Notes: generated by a model not told the origin, from the letters alone. DNA of 64,000 bases from Hoplostethus atlanticus (GCA_034670405.1 JAXDDX010000045.1:2392501-2456500); one strand, 5' to 3'; positions 23,090-35,703 are shown, numbered from the stretch's first letter. Numbers and translations: made by a program.

Positions 23090-23292
23090 CCTTGTGTTTT
23101 GGGGTGGTTTACTGTAGCTGGTTGGATCCCGTTCTCTCTCCCTAACGAACCACCACAGTTTTCTTGTTAGAGGACTGAGACGTTTTAATCCGTCTCGTCG
23201 GTTATTTCACCTGGAAAGCAACCAGCTAGAGGAGGAAACACTGCAGAGTTTAATAAACCCTCCAGAACATGCTGGCTGTGAACGCAGCCCAA
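23090..23292 (+). repeat. 203-bp interspersed repeat, inverted partner of 27848-28049
   Basis: It runs from CCTTGTGTTTTGGGGTGG to GCTGTGAACGCAGCCCAA. Its reverse complement matches 27848-28049 along its whole length with few differences, for example CAGCCAGCATGTTCTGG and GAACTGTGGTGGTTCGTTAG. No inverted termini or coding capacity are seen. It sits directly after the LINE fragment and may have inserted into it. Family unknown. Confidence 0.8.
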
Positions 23293-25025
23293 AGGGTCAT
23301 ATTGTAGAATTGTATTAGCAGAACAGGAGAACCAACAGTACACATGCTAGAACACCTAGAGCCTCAAGATCAGCAAGTTGCCGCGTTAAATAAATTCTGG
23401 GTTGTTACATTTGGTGTGCTAAGTAATCTATGACTGCTGCTGAAATGTGTTGCAGCACCAGTCTCGATATATTATGGTCTGTTTGTGATATGGGACAGTA
23501 AAAACCGGACCTACTGTACTGCTGCATTAAAAGACGACCAGTGGTTTCAACATGCAGGTCCCATCACCAGCAGCTCTTCCTTTGTACTTATGAATCTATC
23601 TAAGGAGAAGGATTTTCCCCCGAGTCTGACTGGATGAGATTATGGATGAGACATTAAAGAGTGAACATTTTTCTTTTTCAAAAATAGTTAAATGACTTCA
23701 AACTCTGTGCGGGCCTAATGAGGCGACATCAGGCCTATGCACATATGGTCGACAACCCTTAAATAGCTGAGTCTTTAATAAAGCACCCCCCCCCCCGACC
23801 CACACTAAAAGAAAAAAAGAAAAAAAACAACTGTAGATTTAACTCTCTGTACATTTTTGAGCAAATGAGTTTCACAGCCCAGTTTCCTTATCCTAGCACC
23901 ACTGTCCTCACCAGAGAAGGGAGCCTGGCAGGGGAACACAGGGCCTTTAGGTCTCTGATACCGGGACATACTCTGACTGCACATGATGCCGAACCAGCCC
24001 GTCTGTTCATCACAGGCTGCTGGTTTGGAGAGAGCTCAGACATGCAGGCTGTTTGCTAACAGTCTCAGTTTGATTTTAGTTTGACGTTAAGTTGTGATCC
24101 ACATAGTGGAGCAAGTCAGGTTCCATCCCAAAATACTCCCTTTTGTCAGAAGTTTGTTGCATGATGTTCCACTACTCCGTGTTGAAAAGCAGGTATGATC
24201 ATATCCTCTGAATGAAGCTATTATGTCTTTTGTTACCCAATAACTTCAGTTATCCTTCATAATGACATTCTCCCCGCCAGCAATCATTTTCTAGGAGTAG
24301 TTGTCAGGTTTTTCAAATGCTGAAAGTCTCATTTTGGAAATAAACTCTTCAATTTTCATGACAAAATGAAGCCGTGGTGGAATTTCTGAATATTTCTTCA
24401 GAATAGGGAGATTGAAGTGGAAGGCCTCTTTAGTAAGGCAACGTTTCTGCAACTGCACAGATGTTCATTTTAATTACATTTATCATCAATATTTCTCACC
24501 GAGACAGCTAGGAGGCAAAGCCTTTAAACTGCTCCTCCAGATGAACCTAATAGGTTTTGCTGGGAGAGATTTTACTAAACAGCTGTGGCAGTTCCAGGCA
24601 AGCCTTCAGCATCAGCGCTTCATGTTTTTAAAAAGGGAAACATGAAACACGATTCAAACAATTGACTCCAGGCAATTCACTTTTTTATGAATGAGTTACA
24701 ACTAATTACATCACAGGCTGAGAACTGAGCACGGCAGACGCCATTAGTTGATGATTCTCTGATAACTTGCACAAAAGGAACATGGCTGTGAAAACAATAA
24801 TACAAATGTATACAAGATTAATTTGTCTTCATCAGACCCTCTGTGCTGAAACTGGAAGTACTGCTTTTATTTCTAGACTGGATTAAGACAATATCCAAGA
24901 TGACTGATGTGACTGTCCCTTGTATTATTTAGAGGGGCACCTACGCAGAAGAAGAGCCTGGATGTTAAAGGGTGAGAGATCCACAGCTCACAGCTGGATC
25001 AAGTGACAGTCAAGCAGTGAAACGT
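23293..25025. other. Unassigned non-coding sequence
   Basis: A poly-C and A-rich stretch lies at 23786-23830. The rest has no recognised feature. Confidence 0.45.
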
Positions 25026-25140
25026 CATCGTTTTCGAAAGTCTCCGTTTTCAAAAGTCCACACTACAACGCCATTTTCAAATTTATCCACTTGGGAGAGC
25101 GTTTTCGAAATCTCCGTTTTGGGAGGGTAAAAACGCCGTA
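25026..25140. mobile_element. Probable DNA-transposon end (hAT-like motif)
   Basis: 'CGTTTTCGAAAGTCTCCGTT' is followed about 80 bp later by a second 'CGTTTTCGAAATCTCCGTTT'. This doubled terminal motif is familiar from teleost hAT-type non-autonomous elements. The opposite end was not found. Confidence 0.35.
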
Positions 25141-25493
25141 TTTAGTCAATAAAGGTAAATACAATGAGACATCTTCCCCGGATAGATGATCTGCACCTCA
25201 ACTCATTTGTTCTCACATTAGTTTGAACATTAACATCTTAAAACTCCCATACGTTGATTTAAACGACGAGTTCTTTCAGCCAATCAAGCTGATCAAAGAT
25301 GTTTTATTGGTTGCTATGACAACTCTTGTGGTAATGTGGGAGTTAGTTGGTGATCTTTCATGTTTTCCCCTGTTTCTACTCTTAGTTATGTCTACTATTT
25401 TGAAGAAAATGTCTGTCAGTAGATCCCACGCTCTGTACTGTGGTGAGGGAACCTGGGTGGGCTCGTACTGAGCTGCGTCACCATAATCACAGT

Positions 25494-26115
25494 CATACGC
25501 GCCAATCACGTGGGTGCTCCGGTGCTCGAGCACCCACCGAAAAGGTTGAGCACGGGGAAGGCTGATTAAAAAATAAATGAATGAATAAATGTATTAAAAA
25601 ACTGCATCTTTTTAAAAAAAACATCTATTTATTCTATTATTACTTATTATTGGTGAACGTTTTAACTACAAATCGCATTATCCAATTAAACTTGTTACAG
25701 CTCTGTGCGTGTGTAGGCTACGTTAAGGGGCGTGGTCACGTAGCCAACTGCCAATGTAACGTTAGAGTCGGCTAAACCAACATTGTTCCATCACGTAGCT
25801 ACTAGCTAGCGACACAGCAAATGTGAAACACGGGTGATGATCGGGTAAAAATCGGCGAATTTGTAATTAAAAAAACCGAGAGAGATACCGAGTGTAAAGA
25901 CAGTCAAAGTGAGGATCCACCACCAGTGATGAATTTGTAGCAGAGCAGTGTTGCATTTCGTTTCGGTGTGTGTCTACATCCGACAGATGACAGTAGCCTG
26001 CACCACGGTAATTACTAAAGCAAGCGCAATAAAAGTGATTTTGTGACAATCTTCACCTTGGTGGTATTCACTTAATTTGAGCACCCACTGGCAAAAACAT
26101 AAATCGGCGCCTATT
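25494..26115. mobile_element. hAT-like non-autonomous transposon, 622 bp
   Basis: The left terminus CATACGCGCCAAT and the right terminus (AATAGGCGCCGAT on the minus strand) are imperfect inverted repeats, 9 of 13. Just inside, both carry GTGGGTGCTC. Flanks ATCACAGT (25486-25493) and ATTACAGT (26116-26123) form an 8-bp duplication with one mismatch, the size expected for hAT insertions. A GAGCACCC/GGGTGCTC palindrome lies near the left end. No transposase frame. Confidence 0.6.
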
Positions 26116-26123
26116 ATTACAGT

Positions 26124-27470
26124 AAACATCTCATGTTGGGATGAGGCCCAGGGGGGGATTCTCTGCTATCCAAAGATAGTTCACCTTTCCTGGTTCTGAA
26201 CAGAAGATGACTGCAGCCTTTGGTATCATGCATTCAGGAGGCGTGCAGGCCGCCCAGGGACCTGCCAGCTGCAGGTCACACTTCAGCGTAGCTGAGGAAG
26301 TCAGGCAACTTTCAACTATACTCTTGATGATTGGTGGCAGAACTAAGTCTCATCACACAACAATTATTCTTAATAGCAAGCTTTTGGTGCCAGACGGCTC
26401 CCGAAGAAAGGGGCTACGCTTGCTGTACAAGATATTTCCAAAAAGAAGAACAATGCTGAAGTCTTTGCGAGGCTTGCAGCACCACACTAGCATCTAATAA
26501 AATCCCTCTGGCAAAGTCGCCTGGAATTCACTCCTGAATGTACCTCAAAGGATAACTACTAGTCACAGAGGAGACACTAACATTCATTAACTCTTCAGCC
26601 ATGATGCTCAAGACGACACAGTCTGGTGTTTCTAAAGGGAAATCCATAAAAGAGGAAATCAATGGTATTTAAGACTTAATGAAAAACAAAAGAGTACCGA
26701 CAAAACGTACAAACTAGTCATGAAAGAAAGGCTTTATGAGAACATATTAAAACATCCATGCTGTGGCCTTCATCAGGGAGTAACACACCAAACAGAGGAA
26801 AGAGGAAAGTCCATTTCAAACCTAGGTAGACATTATTTACAGTCACATGACCTGTAAATAAAAAGCTCTGGTGAAATACAGAATATAGAGATCACATCAA
26901 GAAACACACAACGCACCATGTCCATGAAAGGAGGAGGGGCCTGATAGACTAACATGTTACTAAAGCAATACAAAGGAAAGCACCACTATGAATACATCAC
27001 TGATATTGACTTATTGATCTGCCATATTGCTTCCAGAGCTCTAAACAGCCCCTTGTAGCACCAACACCCAAGAGCAAGATATGAGAGGGCTGCAGCCGCT
27101 AGCTCAGCAGCAGCAGCTGAAACCGCCGTGCCATTATACTGGTGTGTATTATCAGGGATGGACGAGAAAGCACGATATCAATTCCTAATCTCTCCCTGCT
27201 GGTTCTGGTTACACGCCCTCAGCAGCAGGCTGAGGAAAATGGATTCCGCCTCTTGGCTCAAGCTGAGCCGTGTGCTCGCAGGCGAAACCTTCCTCTCACC
27301 CATTTAAGTGAAAAATGCAGCCCGGCTGGAGCGGGCCCTCTTTACCGCCATCACTATCTTGGGCAAACAAACAATCAGTAGTTCACTTTTAATTAAAGGA
27401 AAGACATATTAACTCTTCTATTCCAAGAGGGGGAAAAGCTGAAAATGATGTACAGGATTGTCTGGCGCGT

Positions 27471-27472
<2 letters not shown>
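26124..27472. other. Unassigned non-coding sequence
   Basis: No gene is recognised. 27090-27370 is evenly composed with intact-looking motifs and could be conserved non-coding DNA, but that cannot be judged from one sequence. Confidence 0.4.

Positions 27473-27500
<28 letters not shown>
27473..27500 (+). repeat. (CA)n microsatellite
   Basis: About 14 CA units. Confidence 0.95.
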
Positions 27501-27505
<5 letters not shown>

Positions 27506-27847
27506 CCACTTCATAGAATGAGTTTAATCTAACCACATCCGCTGCCAAGGCTGGTCTGAAAGTTCATAGAGAAACACAGAATCATTCATCTGTGAAATGT
27601 AGAGAAGAAACAAAATACTGTGCAGGTGAGACAAAAATCCCTTGAGGGTTTAGAAAAATGTCAAGAGAAAGACAAAGGAAATCAAGATAACAAACAACGA
27701 CACAGATGACTTCAGGTTTTGGACCTCTGTGTGGTAAACCAGTGTGACTGGCAAGCAACTCACCGTTTTACAACGTTGACTCGCGTATCAAGTGGAAACA
27801 GTCCATCCCACAAAGTTCAGAGGATTCTTCATGTTGACTATAGCCAG

Positions 27848-28049
27848 TTGGGCTGCGTTCCCAGCCAGCATGTTCTGGTGGGTTTATTAACCTCTGCAGC
27901 GTTTCCTCCTTTAGCTGGTTGGTTTCCAGGTGAGAACAACAACATTCACCAAATAACCGAGGAGACGCCTGAAAACGTCTCAGTCCTTTAACAAGAGAAC
28001 TGTGGTGGTTCGTTAGGAGAGAGAACGGAAACCACCCCAAAACACAAGG
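27848..28049 (-). repeat. 202-bp interspersed repeat, inverted partner of 23090-23292
   Basis: Reverse-complement copy of the repeat at 23090. It starts TTGGGCTGCGTTCCCAGCC and ends CCACCCCAAAACACAAGG. Confidence 0.8.
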
Positions 28050-29214
28050 CATTATGGGTAGAAGGAGACTTGGTCAGTTTGGACTGATGCTCATACTCAG
28101 ATGTTTCTTCATGTGTTCTTAACTGGTATGAACACCAGAGAAGAGTAGACCAGTCCATCATGGTGGATCAAATTTAGAAGTGAGCAGTGAACCGAAACAA
28201 ACCAAATAAAAAATGCAAACTAAATCAATGTTTCCACTCCACCTGTAGGTGTGATGGTACCTTCAGTGTCTAAATGTTTCTCTATGCTTCCTCCAGTCTG
28301 AATATCATCCCACACCAGAACGACTCCAGACTTTAAAGAACAGGGGGACTGTGGGAGGTGCTGCCGCTCCATGTATCCTCCCTGTCTCACCTTGAAAGGC
28401 AAGCACCTTTCTAGTGTCATTCACAAGCAATCAAGTCAACTATCAAAGTGGCTTGGGCACATTCCTCCCGCGCTCAAGACTATGATTAATTCAGCACAAG
28501 TGGCCTTGAAGCAGATCAAAGTGCACGCTCTTCACAGCCAAACTCAACTGGAGGCCTGGGTGTGAAGATCAGATTGGGTTTCATTAGCAGGGTTTGATTT
28601 CCACAAAAGCCCGACTCCCTGGTCTGTCTGTAGAGCAGAGTCCGAGTGCCTCTGGAAAGTGTTGAGAAGCTGCTCTGTCGCTAATGAGAAATGAAGGCTT
28701 GACCCCGCGGTGGAGCTGCCAAACTGCATCGCTGGTGGAAGGCAATTCAGATGGATTAGGCTTCATCTATCCCTGCTATGGCACTTTTTTGACTACAGTG
28801 GATGAGGCATGCTTATGATCAGAGTCCAGGTGCTCGCTGATATAGCTGTAAGTGAATAAGAACGGGTTATACCCATTACGTTAAATTGCTACTGCCAATC
28901 AACAGCAGGTGCCACGCCGAGACGGCTGGTGAAAGCAAAGAAAAGGTGAAAGTGTTGTGCTTGTTGTTTTTGCATGTGATAACTGTCAGTTTAGTCAGTA
29001 CTTTCTTGATATAACTCCGCCAGGAATAATAAAAAACACACTAGAAGCAATTAAGGCTTCCTCCCACACAAATTTAAAAGTTCAGGTTTTCTCATACCAA
29101 CCTGACCTATAAAATGTGGTGTAGGCATTTACACTTTAGACACTTTTTTTTGATACTCCTATTCATAGAAACTAATGAGTGAGCAGGTAGGGGTCACATG
29201 CTGTTGGGATGCAT
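28050..29214. other. Unassigned non-coding sequence
   Basis: No gene or repeat family is recognised. Confidence 0.45.
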
Positions 29215-29280
29215 GCTGCTGACGGACTCACAGTTTGATCTCTGAGGTATGGTGAAGCAGTCCCTAACCACTAGGCTACC
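29215..29280 (-). mobile_element. tRNA-like SINE head fragment
   Basis: On the minus strand GGTAGCCTAGTGGTTAGGGA is an A-box region typical of teleost SINE heads, followed by GAGATCAAACTG in place of a B box. Confidence 0.45.
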
Positions 29281-30477
29281 TGTGTGAACAGGCTTTGAGC
29301 TAGTACCCGCAGTAGTGAAACGCCTGGGTGGGATGAACTGATCTGACCTATCAGATGATGCTGACCAATAAGCTTCTCTAGCAATGGACATGGGGCCGAT
29401 CTCTAATTGTCACTAGAAAGTAATGCAGTAATATTTTAGTTTACTTATTTCGTCACCATCTTCTGGCTCTAAGTGCTACTTTCATGATTTGCTGTTGCTA
29501 AACCCCAGATGATAGCTGAGTCTGGACCATCTGATGCTGGCAAGGACGATGTTGCATCCCCTAATGCAGTTCTGGCTGAATTTCTTTCCCTTTTCACTTT
29601 TCAATTATTTCAGGAAACTTCTCTAAATTCTGCCCGGTCCTGCTTCTAAACAATTGCTACGTGTACAGATGGAGGTCCTCCCCAAGCAGGATGTGAATTA
29701 GCATGCTGGGGGAGAAGCAACAGATTTCACCAAGTGCCCTTGGTGGGTTCCAGCTGTTTGAATGGGTTTTGCTGTGATCAAAATAGTAAACATTCAAAGC
29801 ATCGCCTCAGAAGACCTCGCTAATAAACAGCCAATTAATTTGAACAGATCTCCCTTGATATAACTGACTATGCAGCACAGTCAGTGAAAGATATACACCA
29901 TATTTGTAGTCAAATAATGTGTATTGCCAATTAACAGAGGGGCTCCAGGAGAAATACAGAAGGACTTTGAAGTGCAAAGCTTTGATTTCCTCACATTGAC
30001 CAAATGAATAAATGGAAGACTAGATCAAATTTCAAGATGAAGAACAAGAATGCATTAGGATGCATTACTGCACTACAAACACACACACCTAGATGAAGTA
30101 TGTAGACTCATAACAGTCTACAGTAGTAATACATCATAGTACATCAGTAAGTACTGTGTAGTCCTGTACACTAATTGAACTCACCACTTTGATTCTGGTT
30201 CTGAATGCAATATTGATGATTTAATGTGAAGCTACCAAACAGCAGGTCATTCTTTAACTATCGCCAAGTCAGAGTTTGAAACTTTAATATCCAGAATAGA
30301 CTTATTCATACATTCATTCAATATGTATTCTGGTCATAGTAGTTAATACATTTTAATATCCCACAGCAGGAGACCATGACCATGCAATTTATAACTAGTT
30401 TATTATGGAGGGCAAAATGCTGCAAATATATTCATTCAAGTCTTAAATCCTTTGTTTTCTTAGTTGTTCTGAGGATC
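29281..30477. other. Unassigned non-coding sequence
   Basis: Nothing recognisable beyond short AT-rich runs. Confidence 0.45.
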
Positions 30478-30915
30478 ATTTTAACATCAGTATGATTGTT
30501 AATGTAATAGTGATCCCTTGGTATAATGACTGTCAACCAATGAGACCACGGTGGAGAAGACTGGTAGCCTCACACCAGTGGTATTGGTACTAGTGCTTCT
30601 CCACATTAAGACTACATTTCCCATAAGCCCCGTTGCTTCCTGTCCCCCCTCCCCCTCCCTGAAGAGGATCAACATGTTGGAAGTCATTTCTCCATCTTCC
30701 TTTCTCTCCTTCCTCCATCTGCCGTTGCCAGAAACTCTTTATCTTTAGCTCCGTTAGCACTGGAAGAACAGCGCCCTCTTCCTGTTTGGTGCCGTAAAGC
30801 AATCCAGCAGATTTCCCTCCAAATCGACCCGGTGGAGACCCGAATGCAGAGTAGAGGCTGGTAGAGGCTGACAGGCTGGTAGAGGCTGGTAGAGGCTGAC
30901 ACGCTGCTAGTGATG
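30478..30915 (+). mobile_element. MITE, copy 2, inverted relative to 4251-4570
   Basis: It aligns with the reverse complement of copy 1 from TTTTAACATCAGTATG to GCTGCTAGTGATGG. It carries about 140 bp extra (about 30650-30795) and a local expansion of the 10-mer AGAGGCTGGT near 30850-30895. Terminal TTAAAGGTG repeats are not visible in this copy. Confidence 0.65.
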
Positions 30916-31059
30916 GCGTTATACTGATGACTCTACAGTAATGTGGTTTATTGATGGTAAAATGAAATGAAGTGATTAAACTGCCAATGTGGCCAATAAG
31001 CTAATTTCACTTGTTTCCATTGTAGTTTCACTTGTTTCAAGACCTGCCAGGGTGAGGAG

Positions 31060-31185
31060 GTCCATCCCCATGTCTGCTAACACTGCCACAGTTAGGGGTT
31101 CCTCTCCCATCGGGGCCACCCATACTAAAAATAGAAGCACTCATGGCACTGTGAGGTGCTATGGTTAAAAGCATCCAGACATGGC
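31060..31185 (+). mobile_element. SINE fragment (L2-tailed)
   Basis: The body 'TCTCCCATCGGGGCCACCC' and the tail GTGAGGTGCTATGGTTAAAA then GCATCCAGACATGGCAT follow the same order as the copies at 4575 and 8478. The stem-loop is mutated. Confidence 0.6.
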
Positions 31186-31762
31186 ATATGCTCAGTTACA
31201 GCACATAGGCACATGCTGAATATTGTAGCCAACTAAATCATTGTTCTCCTGTCAAGACACACAGTCTAAGCCTTAATCCAACTGTTTCTGAGGCCCACTG
31301 ATCCATCATCCAACAAAGAACAATACCTCCTTAGTGAGCAGATGGGGGCCAAGTGAATATTTGGACCAGGGAGCTTCTTTGCTTGTTAAAATGAATTTCA
31401 CCATTGGAGCAATCTAATTGTTTACAGGCATGAGCTAAACATGTGTGCTGTTGACAAATCAGGCCTACAGGGAGAATAAAAACTCAGAGGCTTAACGCGA
31501 GGCTGGATGTGATTGGATGGTTATTGAAGTGTGGCTGGGGCATATGAGCAGTCGTGATATTGTCATACACTGGAAAGAGATATTACGCTGAATGCAGATT
31601 CCATTTTTGCTCCATAGTGTATCATGAATCAATACCTGTTATCAAGCTGCACCGTCTGCAGACATGGCCCGCTAGACGGTTTCTGTGACACAAATTCTAC
31701 ACTTTTCTCAAACCCAGCACAGATACATTAAGGTCTCTCTCGCCACGAAGCCACTCCATTTG

Positions 31763-31920
31763 ACTTTTACATTTTAGGCATTTAGCTGATGCATCTTATG
31801 CATGTTGGCTTACAATGAGTGAGTAGGGTAGGAGGAGTATAATGTCTCGTTTAAGGACACATGGCTCTTGAAAGACACATTTGCGTTACGTTGATCAAAC
31901 CTGTGACCCACTCAAGTAGT
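31763..31920 (-). mobile_element. Worn SINE, reverse orientation
   Basis: Left: TTTAGGCATTTAGCTGATGC, a reversed retroposon tail. Right: TTGATCAAACCTGTGACCC, a reversed B-box-like segment. Spacing of about 140 bp fits a SINE. Confidence 0.5.
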
Positions 31921-32260
31921 GCACAGAGAGATTTAGATTTCTATTTGTATTTAGCTGACTCTCTTTTCCAGAGCCACAGTGGAACAAATACTCCTGCTAC
32001 TGTTGAATTGTCAAATATGGTGGGTTAGGGTTAGAATAAATGAATAAAGGTGAATAAATGAGAGCCAGGGAGGAAAGGTAGAATTGTTTTCAGGAATACT
32101 TAATAATGAGAAGCTGTGCTCATGTCTTGGGCCCACAGCAGTTGACCAGGCTGATTTATTGCAGGACTCATACAGCATCATGCACATTCAAGATGAGGGA
32201 GCATGTGATCCCTCAAAGGTTAAAGAAGACCCAGGGGCAAAAGGTCATTTCTCTTAATGC
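31921..32260. other. Unassigned non-coding sequence
   Basis: Possible second tail remnant (TATTTAGCTGACTCTCTTTT) at 31948; otherwise nothing. Confidence 0.4.
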
Positions 32261-32600
32261 TTAAAGCTGCACTGGGCAACTTCACATGTTGGCAGCTCTA
32301 AATGGCAGCGAAATATAACTGTTTGAAAACTGTTTGAACAATTACCCAGAATTCCCATGCAGTGACATCAGTAAACCTGTCTGTGATGCTTCATACCAAA
32401 GGTAATCAAAGCTCTAATGTTGGTGAGTCCAGCTTCCTCTTCTGGATTTCCCTCTTCAGTCTGGATTGAATTTGGACCAATAGGGTGAATCTACGGTCTC
32501 AGGTAGTGGGGATGGGACGCTCTGCTGCAGCATCACTTCCTGGTTCAGACTGAGAAGACGACTGGAGGGTTACAGTCAAATCTGACTGGAAAAGATTTGA
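32261..32600 (+). mobile_element. MITE 'TTAAAGCTGC', copy 2 of 3
   Basis: It starts TTAAAGCTGCACTGGGCAAC and ends near TCTGACTGGAAAAGATTT. It lacks about 80 bp of the middle present in copies 1 and 3 (the TTCCCACCAGTGACCAAACC region). Confidence 0.75.
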
Positions 32601-33577
32601 AAGAGCATAAAAGAAATGCAGAAAGCAGAAAGAGCAGAATTTTCTTTTTAAGAATTTCTCTCGGGTCTCATACCTCTGCTGTGTCCACCTCCCCTGCTCT
32701 GTCGGACAGTGACATGTGGCCACCATGGACTTGTCTCCAGTTAACATGGTGGCATCGCTTCCCTTATCTCATCGTAATCCCGAGTTAATCCAGTCACTTT
32801 CCTGTCCTGGATGAGAGGAGAGGGGAAACTGATGTGTCAGGGACGATGCATAACAGTGTTTGTTCTCCTCTAGATGGTCCAAGTGGCATTTTATCCCTTC
32901 GTCAAAGAGGACATGGATGGAAAAAGCGATGCATGATCAAACTGTGCAGGTTTGAAGTGATCAAACCTTTCCTTTCTTAACGCAGCCAAAGAACATTTTA
33001 GATGTGTCCCCAGGTATATTAGCCAGATGGCTTCTAGCATGTCTTGATTTAACCCACTGTCTGTTTCATTTCATGATGTAACTATTCCTTACAGCATGAA
33101 AGAGTTTTGTTTTCAGCCTGTTTCTGCCTATACCACACATTGTGAAAAATGTGGATATATGGGATGGTGGGAAAGGGGGGGGGGCAGCCTCTTGCTTAGC
33201 CTGACAGTCCCATTGGAAACTGTCTCCTCCATCTGGTCCATCTGATGCTGAACCAGCAGATCCGTCCTGGATCACTGTTGATGATGACGGGGTCAGAAAG
33301 CACCAGTCCACTTCTGGTCTGGACACGCTGACGTATGTTTAACAAATCCTTTCATCAAAGTTAGTTTCAGTAAGATTAAGATTTCAGTGTCCCATAGTAG
33401 AAGCAGACCAGAATATATCTGCTGGGTTGGTAGGGTTGGTGATCAATACCAATGACTTGGCCAAAATTCACTTTCTGGCCTGTTCTCTGTTTTGGAGCAA
33501 AACGTTTCAAGACACTGTGAATATCAAATTGAGTCACCATTCACCGTAGTCACACTGCTAGTTCTACAGCAGCAGTG
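32601..33577. other. Unassigned non-coding sequence
   Basis: No gene is recognised. Confidence 0.45.
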
Positions 33578-33656
33578 ATTAATTGATTGATTGATTGATT
33601 GATTGACTGACTGATTGATTGATTCATTCATTCATTCATTAATTCATTCATTCATT
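33578..33656 (+). repeat. (TGAT)n and (TTCA)n tetranucleotide repeats
   Basis: TGAT units followed by ATTC units, imperfect. Confidence 0.9.
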
Positions 33657-34199
33657 GGAGGTAATCCAAGGAGGAACCCAGGGACCAGGATGGAGGCGGT
33701 TTTATGTCCTAAACTCATTCACACTCTATCCACATTCCTCACATTAATAATGCTTCATTCATAATTTCCTGGACCTGATGCTGCAGGGACCAGGCGGCTG
33801 CCACAGATAGTTGTTGTTTTCTTCTTATTTCCCAGGTAAAGTAACAGCCACATGCCACATAATGATAAAACAACTTTAAGCAATTCATATTTAGACCCTG
33901 AAGCCCCCCAGCCACACAAAAGTAAATCAAGTGAAATAAGAAGATAATAAAGGGCAGACTCTACATTATATATAGGAAAGACAATATGAGGTCAAGGTAG
34001 AAATCATACATTTATGTTATTATACACATTTCCATTGTTTCCATTCAGTCTTTCCTCCAACAAGGTCAACGAATGTCATCCTGATACTCTCACCTGCTCA
34101 TCCCTGGTTGTCTCTCACAAGCTCCACCCATTTCTCAAATGAAGGCTGTCAGTGGGTGAAGACTGTTCTGCATCCAGAGGCCGATTCAACTGTATATTC
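33657..34199. other. Unassigned non-coding sequence
   Basis: Nothing recognisable. Confidence 0.45.
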
Positions 34200-34500
34200 T
34201 CACATGAATAACACTGGCCCCATACTTTAGAAAAACATCAGTTTGAGCGAGGGAAGAAGGGGGCGTGTCTGTAAAACCTCTGACATCATCTGACAACATG
34301 TTGGAGATTAGCCTGCTAGCTAGCTAAAGTTACATAATGGAGAGTGACGCAGAGTCTCAGGACACTTTGGTGGCGGACTCAGTGGCTCTGCCCATCTCCA
34401 GTTGGGGGCGGAGACATTGTTTTACTCATAGATGACGTAAGGGTATTACATCTTCAGTACATGACCGATCAGGGCGGAGCCATTTTGTAGTTAATAAATT
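34200..34500 (+). repeat. Interspersed repeat sharing a core with 14856-15064
   Basis: The CTGTAAAACCTCTGACATCA core and flanking TTTGAGCGAGGGAAG match the copy near 14940. No family is assigned. Confidence 0.5.
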
Positions 34501-34751
34501 GTGATTCTCAAGCTGATGTATGCCAGGAGGCCACAACTTCACTCCATATTGCCTCATTAATCTCTTCCAATGGCTTGCTTCATTTTAAGTCAATCAATTT
34601 GAGGCACATTAGCATCTCTAATGTAATCATAAAATACTGAGGCACCACTTTTTTTTGCCAAATTGTTTCTATTAAGTCTTCGATTCCTGTTGTCAGTTTT
34701 GGTTTAAGAAGACAGAAGAGAGGTAATGTCTAAGCTTTCCAAAAATCGGCG

Positions 34752-35125
34752 ATTTCAAGTTTCAAGTTTATTGTCATATATTTGATAACAATGCAAACAT
34801 CAATGGTAATAAGGTGCAAATAGTAATAAAGTACAAAAAGCGATGTATAATATAATAATAGTAATAGTATTTACCTAAAGAACCGCAATGTAATACTAAG
34901 AGGTAGACAACACAGGAATGCCAGGTGTCCTGGTGATACGTTGTGCTGATCTGACCACCCTCTGCAGAGCTTTGCGGTCGAGGGCGGTACAGCTGCCGTA
35001 CCAGGCCGTGATGCTGCCAGCCAGGATACTCTCGATGGTACACCTGTAGAAGTTGGTGAGTATCCTGGAGTAATTTTCAGATATTCTAAAGAAACCATAT
35101 ATGATCAATTTATTTTTATTTTCCA
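34752..35125 (-). mobile_element. LINE 3' end with reverse-transcriptase C-terminus
   Basis: The minus-strand translation gives ISENYSRILTNFYRCTIESI, then LAGSITAWYGSCTALDRKAL and QRVVRSAQRITRT. This is the canonical end of a teleost L2/CR1-group reverse transcriptase. A short AT-rich 3' UTR follows, ending in ATATGACAATAAACTTGAAA and repeated CTTGAAA. The copy is 5'-truncated, and stops appear soon after the conserved block. It has the ordinary structure of a dead LINE insertion with its own 3' end intact. Confidence 0.85.
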
Positions 35126-35703
35126 TTTTAAATATATTTTAAATGGAAAAAAATGGAAATACATATAATGGCCCACAAAAAAGCTGGAGAGTGACCAAGA
35201 ATATATTGGTGACTTCAGCCTCTAATTCTTCCAGTCCAAAATGATGACATTTCATTGGACGATATTAGAGGTAAACCAGCATCCATTTCCCAAATCCCAA
35301 AAAGGAATTACCTAAAAAATAATATTCTAATTTGACCTTTAGATTGTAAAAGGTTCTAGTTCGATCTAGTTGGAAACACTTGGACCCCCAGTATCACAGT
35401 CTGAAACATTTATGATATTGATGAAATTATTAACAAACCAAGAGTGACGAGCCTGGGAGTCGATCCTCAGAGACCTATCATTTAAAAGGAGAGGAAATAA
35501 GGTATAGTAGATCACTAGATCACTAGATGAGTCAAGGATAAGGAATACCTAGGGGTATTCAGTGTTCCTTCCTGGTAGTCAACCAGCCACAACCAGTCTG
35601 TTTCTACCAGACCAGCGGTGGCTCAGTAACTATCAAAAACCTGCCAGGATGAATAAACACCACTGCTGCACAACCAAACTTCAAAGTGAAAGAGAAAAAG
35701 TAA
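35126..35703. other. Unassigned non-coding sequence
   Basis: AT-rich, with no recognised feature. Confidence 0.45.
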
